NCBI RefSeq assembly: GCF_002929335.1 | Contig: NZ_PJIL01000010.1 | Span: 62,001 to 126,000, forward strand | DNA from: Arthrobacter sp. Y81 | GTDB lineage: Bacteria > Actinomycetota > Actinomycetes > Actinomycetales > Micrococcaceae | Length of the DNA stretch: 64,000 nt | Direction: 5' to 3' | Shown here: positions 30,310 through 38,099 of the stretch, in pieces | Layout of the letters: the number at the start of each line of letters is the position of its first letter | Numbering within the stretch: position 1 is the first letter of the stretch | Made by a program: the position numbers and the translations under genes | The notes under the pieces: model-generated | Seen by the model: the letters and a program-made list of their open reading frames with translations, nothing else | Told to the model about the DNA's origin: nothing | Database searches by the model: none

Positions 30310-30855
30310 ATGACTGCCATCGCAACCGCAAAAGCAACCATCCACACCAGCCTCGGCGACATCGTCGTCAACCTCTTCGGCAACCACGCGCCCAAGACGG
30401 TCAAGAACTTCGTCGGCCTGGCCACGGGCGAGCAGGCCTGGACCCACCCGGAAACCGGTGAGGACAAGACCGGAACCCCCCTGTACAACGGCACCATCTT
30501 CCACCGCATCATCAAGGACTTCATGATCCAGGCCGGGGATCCCCTGGGCCGCGGCGTCGGCGGACCGGGCTACAAGTTCGACGACGAGATCCACCCCGAA
30601 CTGACTTTCAACCAGCCGTACAAGCTGGCCATGGCCAACGCCGGCATCCAGATGGGCAAGGGCACCAACGGCTCGCAGTTCTTCATCACCACCATCCCCA
30701 CCGACTGGCTGCAGGGCAAGCACAGCATCTTCGGTGAAGTTGCCGACGACGAGTCCAAGAAGGTCGTTGACGCCATTGAAGGTGTCCGCACCGGCATGGG
30801 TGACCGCCCGGTCGAGGACGTCGTCATTAACAGCATCGACGTCGAGCAGCTCTAA
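30310..30855 (+). CDS. ppiA: Cyclophilin-type peptidyl-prolyl cis-trans isomerase
   Basis: Cytoplasmic PPIase of 181 aa that speeds proline isomerisation in folding proteins. Cyclophilin motifs are FHRIIKDFMIQAGDPLGRG near residue 60 (with the catalytic Arg and Phe), GTNGSQFFITT near 116 and HSIFGEVADD near 138. ATG at 30310 (MTAIATAKATIHTS) gives the normal length. It lies in the Rv0009 position after gyrA and the tRNAs. The rhomboid gene starts 6 bp later, so both are co-transcribed. Confidence 0.95.
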   Translation: MTAIATAKATIHTSLGDIVVNLFGNHAPKTVKNFVGLATGEQAWTHPETGEDKTGTPLYNGTIFHRIIKDFMIQAGDPLGRGVGGPGYKFDDEIHPELTFNQPYKLAMANAGIQMGKGTNGSQFFITTIPTDWLQGKHSIFGEVADDESKKVVDAIEGVRTGMGDRPVEDVVINSIDVEQL

Positions 30856-30861
30856 CACTCC

Positions 30862-31731
30862 ATGAGTTACGGAATTCCGGCGGCTGAGCCGTCCGCACAG
30901 ATTCCGGTGTGCCCCCGGCACCCGGACAGGCCTTCCTATGTCCGGTGCCAGCGCTGCGGGCGCCCGGCATGCCCGGAATGCCAGCGGGCGGCCGCCGTCG
31001 GGTTCCAATGCATTGACTGCGTCAATGAAACAAAACGTACGACGCCGACAGCCAGGACCGTCTACGGCGGCACCGCCGTCACCGGCAGGCCCTTGGTGAC
31101 GTTCGGGATCATCGCCGCCTGCGCGCTTCTCTACGTGCTCCAGTGGCTGATCCCTGGGCGGGCGGTCGAGGAAAATCTCGCGTTTGCCTCCGTGTACGCC
31201 ACGCCCGAGTTTGGCTATTTCGAGCCGTGGCGGATGCTGACCTCCGCTTTCCTGCATTCGCAGGGATTCATCCTCCACATTGCCCTTAACATGTACATGC
31301 TGTGGATGTTCGGCCAGGCGTTGGAGCCGCTCCTCGGCAGGCTCCGCTTCCTTGCCCTGTACCTCATCGCCGCCGTTGGCGGCTCGGTAGGATTCCTGCT
31401 CCTCACGCCGGTCCTCCCCCCTTCCGGAGTTGTGGGCGCCTCCGGCGCCATCTTCGGACTGTTCGGAGCCATGCTGGTGGTCCAACGCCACCGCGGCGGG
31501 GACACAAAGCAGCTCTGGGTGCTGATCGCCATCAACGGTGTCATCGGCTTCATCGTCCCCCAGATTGCCTGGCAGGCCCACCTTGGCGGCTTGGTCACGG
31601 GTGCTGCCTGCGCCGCAGCAATCGCTTACGCCCCCCGCGGTCCGCGACAGTGGCTCTGGCAGACGGCCGGCCTGGTGCTTGTCCTCGGCCTGCTCATTGG
31701 TGCCACCTGGCTGAGAATGGCCGGCGTCTAA
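30862..31731 (+). CDS. Rhomboid-family intramembrane serine protease with N-terminal zinc-binding head
   Basis: 289-aa membrane protease. Residues 17-53 hold a Cys/His cluster (C17, H20, C29, C32, C37, C40, C50, C53) resembling a B-box-like zinc ribbon. Then come about six membrane helices with the catalytic serine in VGASGAIFGLFG and the catalytic histidine in QAHLGGLVTG; the loop-helix asparagine is in LHIALNMYMLW. It is the Rv0110-type rhomboid with a zinc head that is widespread in actinobacteria. Natural substrates unknown. It follows ppiA by 6 bp. Confidence 0.93.
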   Translation: MSYGIPAAEPSAQIPVCPRHPDRPSYVRCQRCGRPACPECQRAAAVGFQCIDCVNETKRTTPTARTVYGGTAVTGRPLVTFGIIAACALLYVLQWLIPGRAVEENLAFASVYATPEFGYFEPWRMLTSAFLHSQGFILHIALNMYMLWMFGQALEPLLGRLRFLALYLIAAVGGSVGFLLLTPVLPPSGVVGASGAIFGLFGAMLVVQRHRGGDTKQLWVLIAINGVIGFIVPQIAWQAHLGGLVTGAACAAAIAYAPRGPRQWLWQTAGLVLVLGLLIGATWLRMAGV

Positions 31732-32113
31732 GCATTCGGCTTACGCCGGGCCTGCCGGGACCTGCCCCTGTGCGCCCTGCCCCGTTCGGCCATGTGGCCA
31801 GAGCCGTCCCTGTGGGACTGCCCCACCGGAACTACTCCGCAGGGCGCCCGCGCACGGCCCTTCACGTTCTACTCGCGCGCTACTCGCGCGCCGTCGCGGA
31901 GCCTGATTTCTTTACAAGCCCCGCGCACCCTGGACCCCGGACGCGCCCTTGCCCTCGCCGACGCGCGGCGCCATGTGCGCGTGCGTCCGCCCCTCCGACG
32001 CCTTGCTGGCGCATCCGGCGCCATGCGGCAGGTGACCGCCCGTCCGCATGCCGCGCCCGCGGATCCCTAAGGCAGTCCTCGGGCACCCTCTTGACCTGGC
32101 CCGCACCTGTTGG

Positions 32114-32149
32114 GCCTGGCTTCAGCCCGCACGCCTGGCTTCAGCCCGC
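32114..32149 (+). repeat. Tandem direct repeat, 19-bp period
   Basis: GCCTGGCTTCAGCCCGC occurs at 32114-32130 and again at 32133-32149, separated by 2 bases. It lies just left of the DnaA-box cluster. Confidence 0.7.
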
Positions 32150-32177
32150 CGTCGTCCCGGAAAGTTTTCCACAGCGG

Positions 32178-32198
32178 TTATCCACATTGTTGGTAACT
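32178..32198 (+). repeat. 21-bp DnaA-box unit, copy 1
   Basis: A DnaA box (TTATCCACA), one base, then TGTTGGTAACT. It shares layout with copies 2 and 3. Confidence 0.65.
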
Positions 32199-32498
32199 TA
32201 CACGGTTGTAGTTCAGCATCCGTCTCCCGTGTTGCCCTTGCCAGCTGGCGATTATCGACAGGGGACCCGTTTTTTGTCCACATCTGTGGATAAAGATGTT
32301 CCTGGGGGCTGTGGTTAAGTGGACAACTCGGCCGCCGGTACAGCCCCTCGAACACCTGGAAGAACCCTGAGTGTCCGGCCCGCAGCCGGCCGTTTCCCGC
32401 CCGGCTCGGTGAAGCGCGCTCCGCGATCCGCACACATCCCGGTGGAAAACTGCCGATACGGACCGTAAAGCAGTGAAAGGCACCAACTCTTCAACAGG

Positions 32499-32519
32499 TT
32501 ATGCACACTGTTAATAACT
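32499..32519 (+). repeat. 21-bp DnaA-box unit, copy 2
   Basis: TTATGCACA, one base, then TGTTAATAACT, whose core GTTAATAAC is a small palindrome. Confidence 0.65.
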
Positions 32520-32768
32520 GCACGCGACGAAGCCGACCCTACAAATTGACCGGCATGCGGCCTGAAAGGGCAATCGACGGCGAAATAACCCCCAGGTTAT
32601 CCCCACCTGTGGATAACTTCTGGGGATAGTGCTGTTCTTAAGTGGATAAGTGCGTGTCAGCAAAGATTCGACGTCTTCGGCGACGCCGCTGAGGGTTGAG
32701 GTGGGACCGACAAGTCTTGTTGGAGCGGATTTACGGCAAACGCCGGCGGTGGGTGGGTTATCCACAGA

Positions 32769-32789
32769 GAATCCACAGTGTTAATAACT
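32769..32789 (+). repeat. 21-bp DnaA-box unit, copy 3
   Basis: GAATCCACA, one base, then TGTTAATAACT, identical in its second half to copy 2. A longer alignment shows copies 1 and 3 belong to 38-bp imperfect direct repeats at 32180-32217 and 32771-32808. Confidence 0.65.
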
Positions 32790-32910
32790 TACAGGCCTGT
32801 GGTTCAGCCCGGGAGTGCATCGATGACGGGCCATGGCCTGCGGAATGGCTGGCCGGCGGTCCCAGTCTTATCAACACTGTGGATAACTTTCCCCACAGGG
32901 CGGGATAACC

Positions 32911-33522
32911 CTACGCCGGATCCGTCCACACCCCGGACGAGCCTCGGCGGTGGCTGTCGACCAGATGGGTGTCGATCATGCCGATCGCCTCCATAAGTGC
33001 ATACATCGTGGTGGGGCCCACGAACGCGAAGCCTTTGCTGCGCAGCGCTTTGGAGAGTGCCACGGATTCAGGCGATGTTGTGGGTATCCCGCCGTGGGTC
33101 AGGGGATTTGGGGTTACCGCCGGTTGGAAGCTCCAGACGAAGTCCACCAGGCCGCCCTCGCCCCGCAGGGCGATAGTGGCTTGGGCATTGGTGATGGCAG
33201 CCCTGATCTTGAGCCTGTTCCGGACAATGCCGGCGTCGAGCATCAGGCGTTCGATGTCCTCTTCGGTGAAGGCGGCCACGGTATCGGGCTGGAAGTTGTG
33301 GAAAGCCAACCGGAAAGCGGGCCGCTTCCGCAGGATGGTGGCCCAGGACAGCCCGGCCTGGAAAGCCTCGAGGCTGATGCGTTCGAACAGCCCCTGCTCG
33401 TCGCGGACAGGCATGCCCCACTCAGTGTCGTAATACTGCTGGAGCAAGGCGTCTGTGGCGGCCCACGGCGGACGGGCAAGGCCGTCGCTGCCGACAATAG
33501 TGCCGCGTTCTTCCGGGGTCAT
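32911..33522 (-). CDS. tag: DNA-3-methyladenine glycosylase I (zinc-site variant)
   Basis: Base-excision repair enzyme of 203 aa removing 3-methyladenine from alkylated DNA. It aligns along its length with E. coli Tag: YYDTEWGMPV, LEAFQAGLSWATILRKRPAF (keeping the catalytic Glu), VDFVWSF and SKALRSKGFAFVGPTTMYA. Of the four zinc ligands known in E. coli Tag (C4, H17, H175, C179) only the His of DTHLVDS appears kept; the first Cys and H17 are replaced (Y in YYDTEWG) and the last Cys is missing. It is transcribed toward the DnaA-box locus, and its stop lies right next to it. Confidence 0.9.
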   Translation of the reverse strand: MTPEERGTIVGSDGLARPPWAATDALLQQYYDTEWGMPVRDEQGLFERISLEAFQAGLSWATILRKRPAFRLAFHNFQPDTVAAFTEEDIERLMLDAGIVRNRLKIRAAITNAQATIALRGEGGLVDFVWSFQPAVTPNPLTHGGIPTTSPESVALSKALRSKGFAFVGPTTMYALMEAIGMIDTHLVDSHRRGSSGVWTDPA

Positions 33523-33672
33523 CTGGGTTCCTAGCTATCCGGTGCGGGTTTGCTGCCTCCAGCATATTCAGCGGCAAGCAGCTGACATGCCTCCGCCATA
33601 GCGAAGTTCGTAGCCGACGGTGCACTCTCACATTATGCTGTGGCTCTGATCACAAAATACTGGGAGGTACGT

Positions 33673-35955
33673 GTGAGGAAAACCAAAATTGCCGTGGCTG
33701 GCATTGCAGGGGTCGTTCTCGGGATGCTCAGCATCCAGGCCCCGGCCGTAGCCGCACCACCTGGCGACGACGGGACCACCGGGCCCGCAGCGGCAATCCG
33801 GCAGGACAACCGTCCCGGACCGCGCACGAAGGAACTCGTTGACAAGCGCAAAGCGGCCATTGAAAAGGTGGCCCGGGGACAGGCGAAAGCCAGTGACGAC
33901 GGCGTAGTCCAGTTGGCGGAGGACAAGTTCGCCGAGATCGAAACCAGCAAGCAGGACAAGATCTTCACCATCCTTGCCGAGTTTGGCGACCAGGGTTCAG
34001 GTCGCCTCGGAACTGCGCCGGGTCCGTTGCACAATTCGATCGCCCCACCGAACCGCTCCGTGGATAACACCACGCTGTGGACCGCGGATTTCAGCCCGGC
34101 CCACTACGAAGAACTTTTCAACGGCAGCGGCGAATCGATGAAGGGTTACTACGAAGCAGTTTCAAACGGCAAGTATTCCGTCACCAACACTGTGACGGAC
34201 TGGGTCAAGGTGCCCAACAACGGATCCTTCTATGGCGACAACGCCACCGAAGACACCGGGGGCTCATGGGCCTTTATCCGTGACTCCGGCAATGCCTGGT
34301 GGAATTCCCAGGTTGCGGCCGGCAAAACACCGGCAGAAATCGATACGTACCTCGCGCAGTTCGACGTGTGGGACCGCTATGACTTCGACAACGACGGCAA
34401 CTTCGACGAATCCGACGGCTACATCGACCACTTCCAGGCAGTGCATGCCGGCGAGGGTGAGGAAGGCGGCGGCGGTGCCCTGGGCGAGGACGCCATCTGG
34501 TCCCACCGCTGGTACGCCTTCGGCAACCAGTTCGGCTCGGCCGGCCCCGACGGGAATCTTTCCGGCGGCACCCGGATCGGGTCTTCCAAGTACTGGCTGG
34601 GCGACTACACCACGGAACCCGAAAATGGTGGCGTCGGTGTGTTTGCACACGAATTTGGCCATGACCTTGGACTGCCGGATTTCTATGACACCTCGGGCGC
34701 CGCGACCAACAGCACCGCGTTCTGGACACTGATGAGCTCGGGGTCCTGGCTGGGCCACGGTTCAGCGGCCGAAGAAGGGATCGGCACTACCCCGGGCCTG
34801 ATGGGGCCGGAAGAGAAGCTCTTCCTCGGCTGGCTGGACCACAGCACCGTGCAGGCAGGCTCCACCGGGGACTTCGTCCTTAATCCGGCCCAGCTTCAGG
34901 CCGAGGGCAAGGACCAGGCCGTCCGGGTTAGCCTTCCGGACAAGACAGCCACCACGGACTACACCGCCCCCGCTTCCGGAACCAAGGCGTGGTGGACGGG
35001 CAGCGAGGACAACCTCAACGAGTCTCTGACCCACGCTGTTCCGGCGCAGTCGCGGGTGACCGTAACGGCGAACGCCTGGTACGACATCGAGGCGGACTAC
35101 GACTTCCTCTACGGTGAATACTCCACGGACGCCGGCAAGACCTGGCAGTCCGCCGGGCGTGCGCTCAGCGGAGCAGCCGGATGGGGGCAGGTTCGCTACT
35201 CCTACGACGCCGCTGGCGCGGCTTCTCTCTTCCGCTTCAGGTACCAGACCGACGGCGGCGTCCACAAAGCGGGTGCCTTCATTGACGACGTGAAGATTTC
35301 GGCCGGAAAAGCCGTCATCCTCAGCGACGACGCCGAGTCCGGCCAGGGACAGTGGCTTGCCGACGGGCAGTGGCAGCTGAGCACCGGTTCGGTCACCCGT
35401 ACAACTGAGCAGTACTACCTCGTGGAAAACCGCGAGTATGTGGGCTTTGACGCCACACTCGCGGAGGGACCGTACGCCTTCACGAAGGGCATCACTTCCC
35501 CGAACTGGGTCGATTTCTTCAAATACCAGAACGGCATGCTGGTCTGGTACATCGACGATTCCTATGCTGACAACAATGTTTCCGCCCATCCGGGTGCAGG
35601 CTCGGCGCTGCCGGTCGATGCCCGGCCCGCACCGCTGAAGTGGTCCGACGGCACGATGCCCGGCAACAGCCGGCAGCCGTTCGACGCGACCTTCGGGCTG
35701 GAAGCAACGGACCCGCTGTGCATCGCGAAGGAAGTGCAGACAGGCACTAAACGCAATCCGGCCATCGAGTCGCTGGACGCCTGTGCGGTGAGCAGCGCGC
35801 CGATCGGAGTCTTCAAGGACATTGATCCGCTGGCCTACTACAGCGCGGAGAACCCCTCTGGAAGCGTGAAGGTCGCAGGGCACGGGGTAGAGATATCCGT
35901 AACGTCCGACGCCGGCTCAGACCTCGCTATCCATGTGGTCAACCCCGGTTTGTAG
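33673..35955 (+). CDS. Secreted M6 family (immune inhibitor A-like) metalloprotease
   Basis: Exported zinc protease of 760 aa. The N-terminus is a Sec signal peptide (basic RKTK, hydrophobic core, cleavage likely after APAVA). The zinc site is HEFGHDLGLPDFYD near residue 330, followed by a Met-turn-like TLMSSGSW. The beta-rich C-terminal half resembles the MAM/jelly-roll modules of M6 enzymes. There is no LPXTG-type anchor, so it is probably released. GTG at 33673 is chosen because GGGAGG precedes it by 5 bases; an in-frame ATG at 33640 would spoil the signal peptide. A bidirectional terminator follows. Confidence 0.9.
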   Translation: MRKTKIAVAGIAGVVLGMLSIQAPAVAAPPGDDGTTGPAAAIRQDNRPGPRTKELVDKRKAAIEKVARGQAKASDDGVVQLAEDKFAEIETSKQDKIFTILAEFGDQGSGRLGTAPGPLHNSIAPPNRSVDNTTLWTADFSPAHYEELFNGSGESMKGYYEAVSNGKYSVTNTVTDWVKVPNNGSFYGDNATEDTGGSWAFIRDSGNAWWNSQVAAGKTPAEIDTYLAQFDVWDRYDFDNDGNFDESDGYIDHFQAVHAGEGEEGGGGALGEDAIWSHRWYAFGNQFGSAGPDGNLSGGTRIGSSKYWLGDYTTEPENGGVGVFAHEFGHDLGLPDFYDTSGAATNSTAFWTLMSSGSWLGHGSAAEEGIGTTPGLMGPEEKLFLGWLDHSTVQAGSTGDFVLNPAQLQAEGKDQAVRVSLPDKTATTDYTAPASGTKAWWTGSEDNLNESLTHAVPAQSRVTVTANAWYDIEADYDFLYGEYSTDAGKTWQSAGRALSGAAGWGQVRYSYDAAGAASLFRFRYQTDGGVHKAGAFIDDVKISAGKAVILSDDAESGQGQWLADGQWQLSTGSVTRTTEQYYLVENREYVGFDATLAEGPYAFTKGITSPNWVDFFKYQNGMLVWYIDDSYADNNVSAHPGAGSALPVDARPAPLKWSDGTMPGNSRQPFDATFGLEATDPLCIAKEVQTGTKRNPAIESLDACAVSSAPIGVFKDIDPLAYYSAENPSGSVKVAGHGVEISVTSDAGSDLAIHVVNPGL

Positions 35956-35964
35956 CCGGGGCAC

Positions 35965-36004
35965 AAAAAAGTCGGACCGGCATAACGTGCCGGTCCGACT
36001 TTTT
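35965..36004. terminator. Bidirectional terminator between protease and crgA
   Basis: A-run, stem AGTCGGACCGGCA / TGCCGGTCCGACT and T-run. It is symmetrical, so it serves both the rightward protease gene and the leftward crgA gene. Confidence 0.9.
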
Positions 36005-36055
36005 GCGTGAGGCGGGGTGTCGCGGAAGGGGCTGACAGCCCCGTGGCGGATTCGG

Positions 36056-36310
36056 CTACGAACGCCAGCGGGTGGTCATCAGGAACCCGGCGATGGCAAT
36101 GCCGAACCCGGCCACGATATTCCAGGATTCCCATGCCTGGACGGGAAGGGCGCCTTCACTGATGTAGAACGTGATGATCCACAGCAACCCGATGATCATC
36201 AGGCCGAACATGACGGGCTTGAACCACACCGCGTTGGGCTTGTATGCCTGCGATGCAGAAGCCGGCTTTTCCGCGGCGGCGGTTTTCTTTCGTGGCTTTG
36301 ACTCGGGCAC
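36056..36310 (-). CDS. crgA: Cell division protein CrgA
   Basis: 84-aa membrane protein with two transmembrane helices (about residues 29-47 and 63-80; VMFGLMIIGLLWIITFYIS and NIVAGFGIAIAGFLM). It helps assemble the divisome in actinobacteria by interacting with FtsZ, FtsQ and FtsI partners. The typical C-terminus AGFLMTTRWR is present. A GTG start at 36310 with AGGAGG 4 bases upstream is chosen; the frame extends to 36529 but the added residues are not family-like. CrgA beside pknAB and pabA is the standard actinobacterial arrangement. Confidence 0.92.
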   Translation of the reverse strand: MPESKPRKKTAAAEKPASASQAYKPNAVWFKPVMFGLMIIGLLWIITFYISEGALPVQAWESWNIVAGFGIAIAGFLMTTRWRS

Positions 36311-36486
36311 GGGTCCTCCTGGTCGGGCTGAATCAAGGGCGGAGCCTCCGGCTTGGTATCCTGCAAGAAGGAAGATGCCGGCGGTGTTGGCGCCTTTGGT
36401 CAGGTCTGAATTCTTACTAGCAGCCAATTCTAGCTGTAGTTCAGAACACACCGGCGCCCGCCCGCGCTGCCAATTGAGGAGATCAC

Positions 36487-37281
36487 GTGGTGTTGCTGGA
36501 GAAGGGGACGACCTCCGCCGTGCCGGCACGCGGCGGCGGAGTTCTCCGGAAGCTCGTCCAGATCGCTGGTGAGCTGCTCATCACGGTGGGAGTCGTCCTG
36601 CTCCTGTTCGTTGCATGGCAGCTGTGGTGGACCAACGTGGAGTCCGATGCCAAGCAGACTGAAACCATCAGGAATTTCGCCCAGGAACTGGGCGGTTCCG
36701 AGGGCCCTGTGGCTTCAGACCCGGCCGTCGGGACACCTTCAGCGCCTACCGACTACGGCCCGCCGAAGGTAGCTGAGGCGCCCGGACATGGCGGAACCAT
36801 CGGCATCATGTACATTCCCCGGTTTGGTGCGGACTACACACGGCCCATCGTGCAGGGAACCTCCACGGATGTACTGGATACGCTCGGCCTGGGTCACTAC
36901 AGCGATACGGCGATGCCCGGGGCGACAGGTAACTTCGCGGTGGCAGGTCACCGCCAGACGCACGGGGCCGTCCTGGACAACATCCACACCCTGGTCCCGG
37001 GCGACAAGATCTACGTCCAGACCAAGGACGGATTTTATGTCTACGTCTTCCGGAACAACCAGATTGTGCTTCCGTCAGCTACGGACGTGCTGCTGCCGGT
37101 ACCCACCCAGCCCGCAGCCCGGCCCACGGAAGCCTACCTCACCATGACCAGCTGCAACCCGCGGTTCGGCTCGCAGGAACGCATCATTGCGTATTCCCTG
37201 CTGGACCACTGGCAGCCGGCATCCGCGGGTCCGCCGGCGGAAATAGCGGCCCAGGTGGCCAAGGCGCTCGGGAAGGGCTGA
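36487..37281 (+). CDS. srtE: Class E sortase
   Basis: Membrane-anchored transpeptidase of 264 aa that attaches secreted proteins to peptidoglycan (class E prefers LAXTG-like signals). A transmembrane helix is at about residues 28-50. The extracellular sortase domain has catalytic His in AGHRQTHG, Cys in LTMTSCNPRFG and Arg in SQERIIAYS. GTG start at 36487 after GAGGAG. It is divergent from crgA. Substrates are not encoded nearby: the M6 protease lacks a sorting signal. Confidence 0.93.
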   Translation: MVLLEKGTTSAVPARGGGVLRKLVQIAGELLITVGVVLLLFVAWQLWWTNVESDAKQTETIRNFAQELGGSEGPVASDPAVGTPSAPTDYGPPKVAEAPGHGGTIGIMYIPRFGADYTRPIVQGTSTDVLDTLGLGHYSDTAMPGATGNFAVAGHRQTHGAVLDNIHTLVPGDKIYVQTKDGFYVYVFRNNQIVLPSATDVLLPVPTQPAARPTEAYLTMTSCNPRFGSQERIIAYSLLDHWQPASAGPPAEIAAQVAKALGKG

Positions 37282-37285
37282 CGTT

Positions 37286-37456
37286 ATGTACGGATGGATA
37301 TTCCGCCACTTGCCGGGGCCGCTGTGGCTCAGGATCGTCACATCGCTGGTGCTGCTTGCCGGCGTGCTGGTATTGATGGTTCAGTTCCTCTTTCCCTGGA
37401 TGTCACAGTTCACCCAGTTCACCGACTCAACGATTGGTTTAGTAACTCGACAATGA
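37286..37456 (+). CDS. Conserved 56-aa single-pass membrane protein
   Basis: Small ORF beginning MYGWIFRHLPGPLWLRIV, then a hydrophobic helix of about 24 residues (SLVLLAGVLVLMVQFLFPWM), then a short polar tail. It starts 4 bp after the sortase stop and its TGA overlaps the ATG of pabA (ATGA), so it is translated within that operon. Function unknown; tiny proteins of this kind sit between srtE and pabA in related actinobacteria. Confidence 0.8.
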   Translation: MYGWIFRHLPGPLWLRIVTSLVLLAGVLVLMVQFLFPWMSQFTQFTDSTIGLVTRQ

Positions 37457-38094
37457 GCACCACCAAGATCCTGGTCGTAGACAACTACGACAGCTTTGTT
37501 TACACCCTGGTGGGATACCTCCAGGAGCTCGGCGCCGAGACAACGGTGGTGCGTAACGACGACGTCACCCTCGCCGAGGCGATCGAGATGGTGGACGCGC
37601 GTGACGGTGTCCTCATCTCGCCCGGGCCCGGCACCCCGGCAGAAGCCGGCGTCTGCATTGACCTGATCAAATGGTGCGGCAGCCATGACAAGCCGATGTT
37701 CGGTGTGTGCCTGGGACACCAGGCGCTGGCAGAAGCATACGGTGCCACCGTGACGCACGCCCCCGAGCTGATGCACGGCAAAACGTCACTGGTGGAGCAC
37801 GAAGGAACCAGCGTCTTCGCCGGTCTCCCCTCCCCTGTCACGGCCACCCGGTACCACTCCCTGGCAGCCGTCCGCGAGACCATCCCCGACGTCCTGGAGA
37901 TCACCGCCCAGACGGCCAACGGAGTGATCATGGGCCTCAGGCACCGGACAGCACCGCTTTGCGGCGTGCAGTTCCACCCGGAATCGGTCCTCACTGAGGG
38001 CGGCTACCAGATGCTGGGCAACTGGCTGGAATCCCTGGGCATGGAGGGCGCAGCCGAAAGGGCTGCCAAACTGAGCCCGCTCATCCAGCACTAA
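37453..38094 (+). CDS. pabA: Aminodeoxychorismate / anthranilate synthase glutaminase subunit
   Basis: Class I glutamine amidotransferase of 213 aa supplying ammonia for folate (p-aminobenzoate) or tryptophan synthesis. The catalytic triad is visible: Cys in FGVCLGHQALAE, and His and Glu in GVQFHPESVLTEGG. The N-terminus ILVVDNYDSFVYTLVGYL is typical. ATG at 37453 overlaps the preceding stop. At this position (next to pknB, like Rv0013) it is generally named trpG or pabA; which pathway it serves cannot be decided here. Confidence 0.92.
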   Translation: MSTTKILVVDNYDSFVYTLVGYLQELGAETTVVRNDDVTLAEAIEMVDARDGVLISPGPGTPAEAGVCIDLIKWCGSHDKPMFGVCLGHQALAEAYGATVTHAPELMHGKTSLVEHEGTSVFAGLPSPVTATRYHSLAAVRETIPDVLEITAQTANGVIMGLRHRTAPLCGVQFHPESVLTEGGYQMLGNWLESLGMEGAAERAAKLSPLIQH

Positions 38095-38099
38095 TTGGT

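Larger units (their letters stand above)
31732..32910. other. Gene-free locus with a dense DnaA-box cluster
   Basis: 1.18 kb with no credible gene. The right two thirds hold consensus DnaA boxes TTATCCACA at 32178-32186 and 32758-32766, the reverse form TGTGGATAA at 32285-32293, 32608-32616 and 32878-32886, and the actinobacterial form TTGTCCACA at 32274-32282. Near-matches lie at 32165, 32252, 32318, 32499, 32597, 32641 and 32769. Six exact boxes in about 700 bp is far more than chance in GC-rich DNA. The left third is very GC-rich with two short tandem repeats. Likely a DnaA-binding locus separate from oriC. Confidence 0.75.

Noticed and set aside
31302..32318. 338-aa plus-strand frame across rhomboid gene and DnaA-box locus
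   Set aside because: Half overlaps the rhomboid gene in another frame, remainder is Pro/Arg low complexity and runs over DnaA boxes; no start signal.
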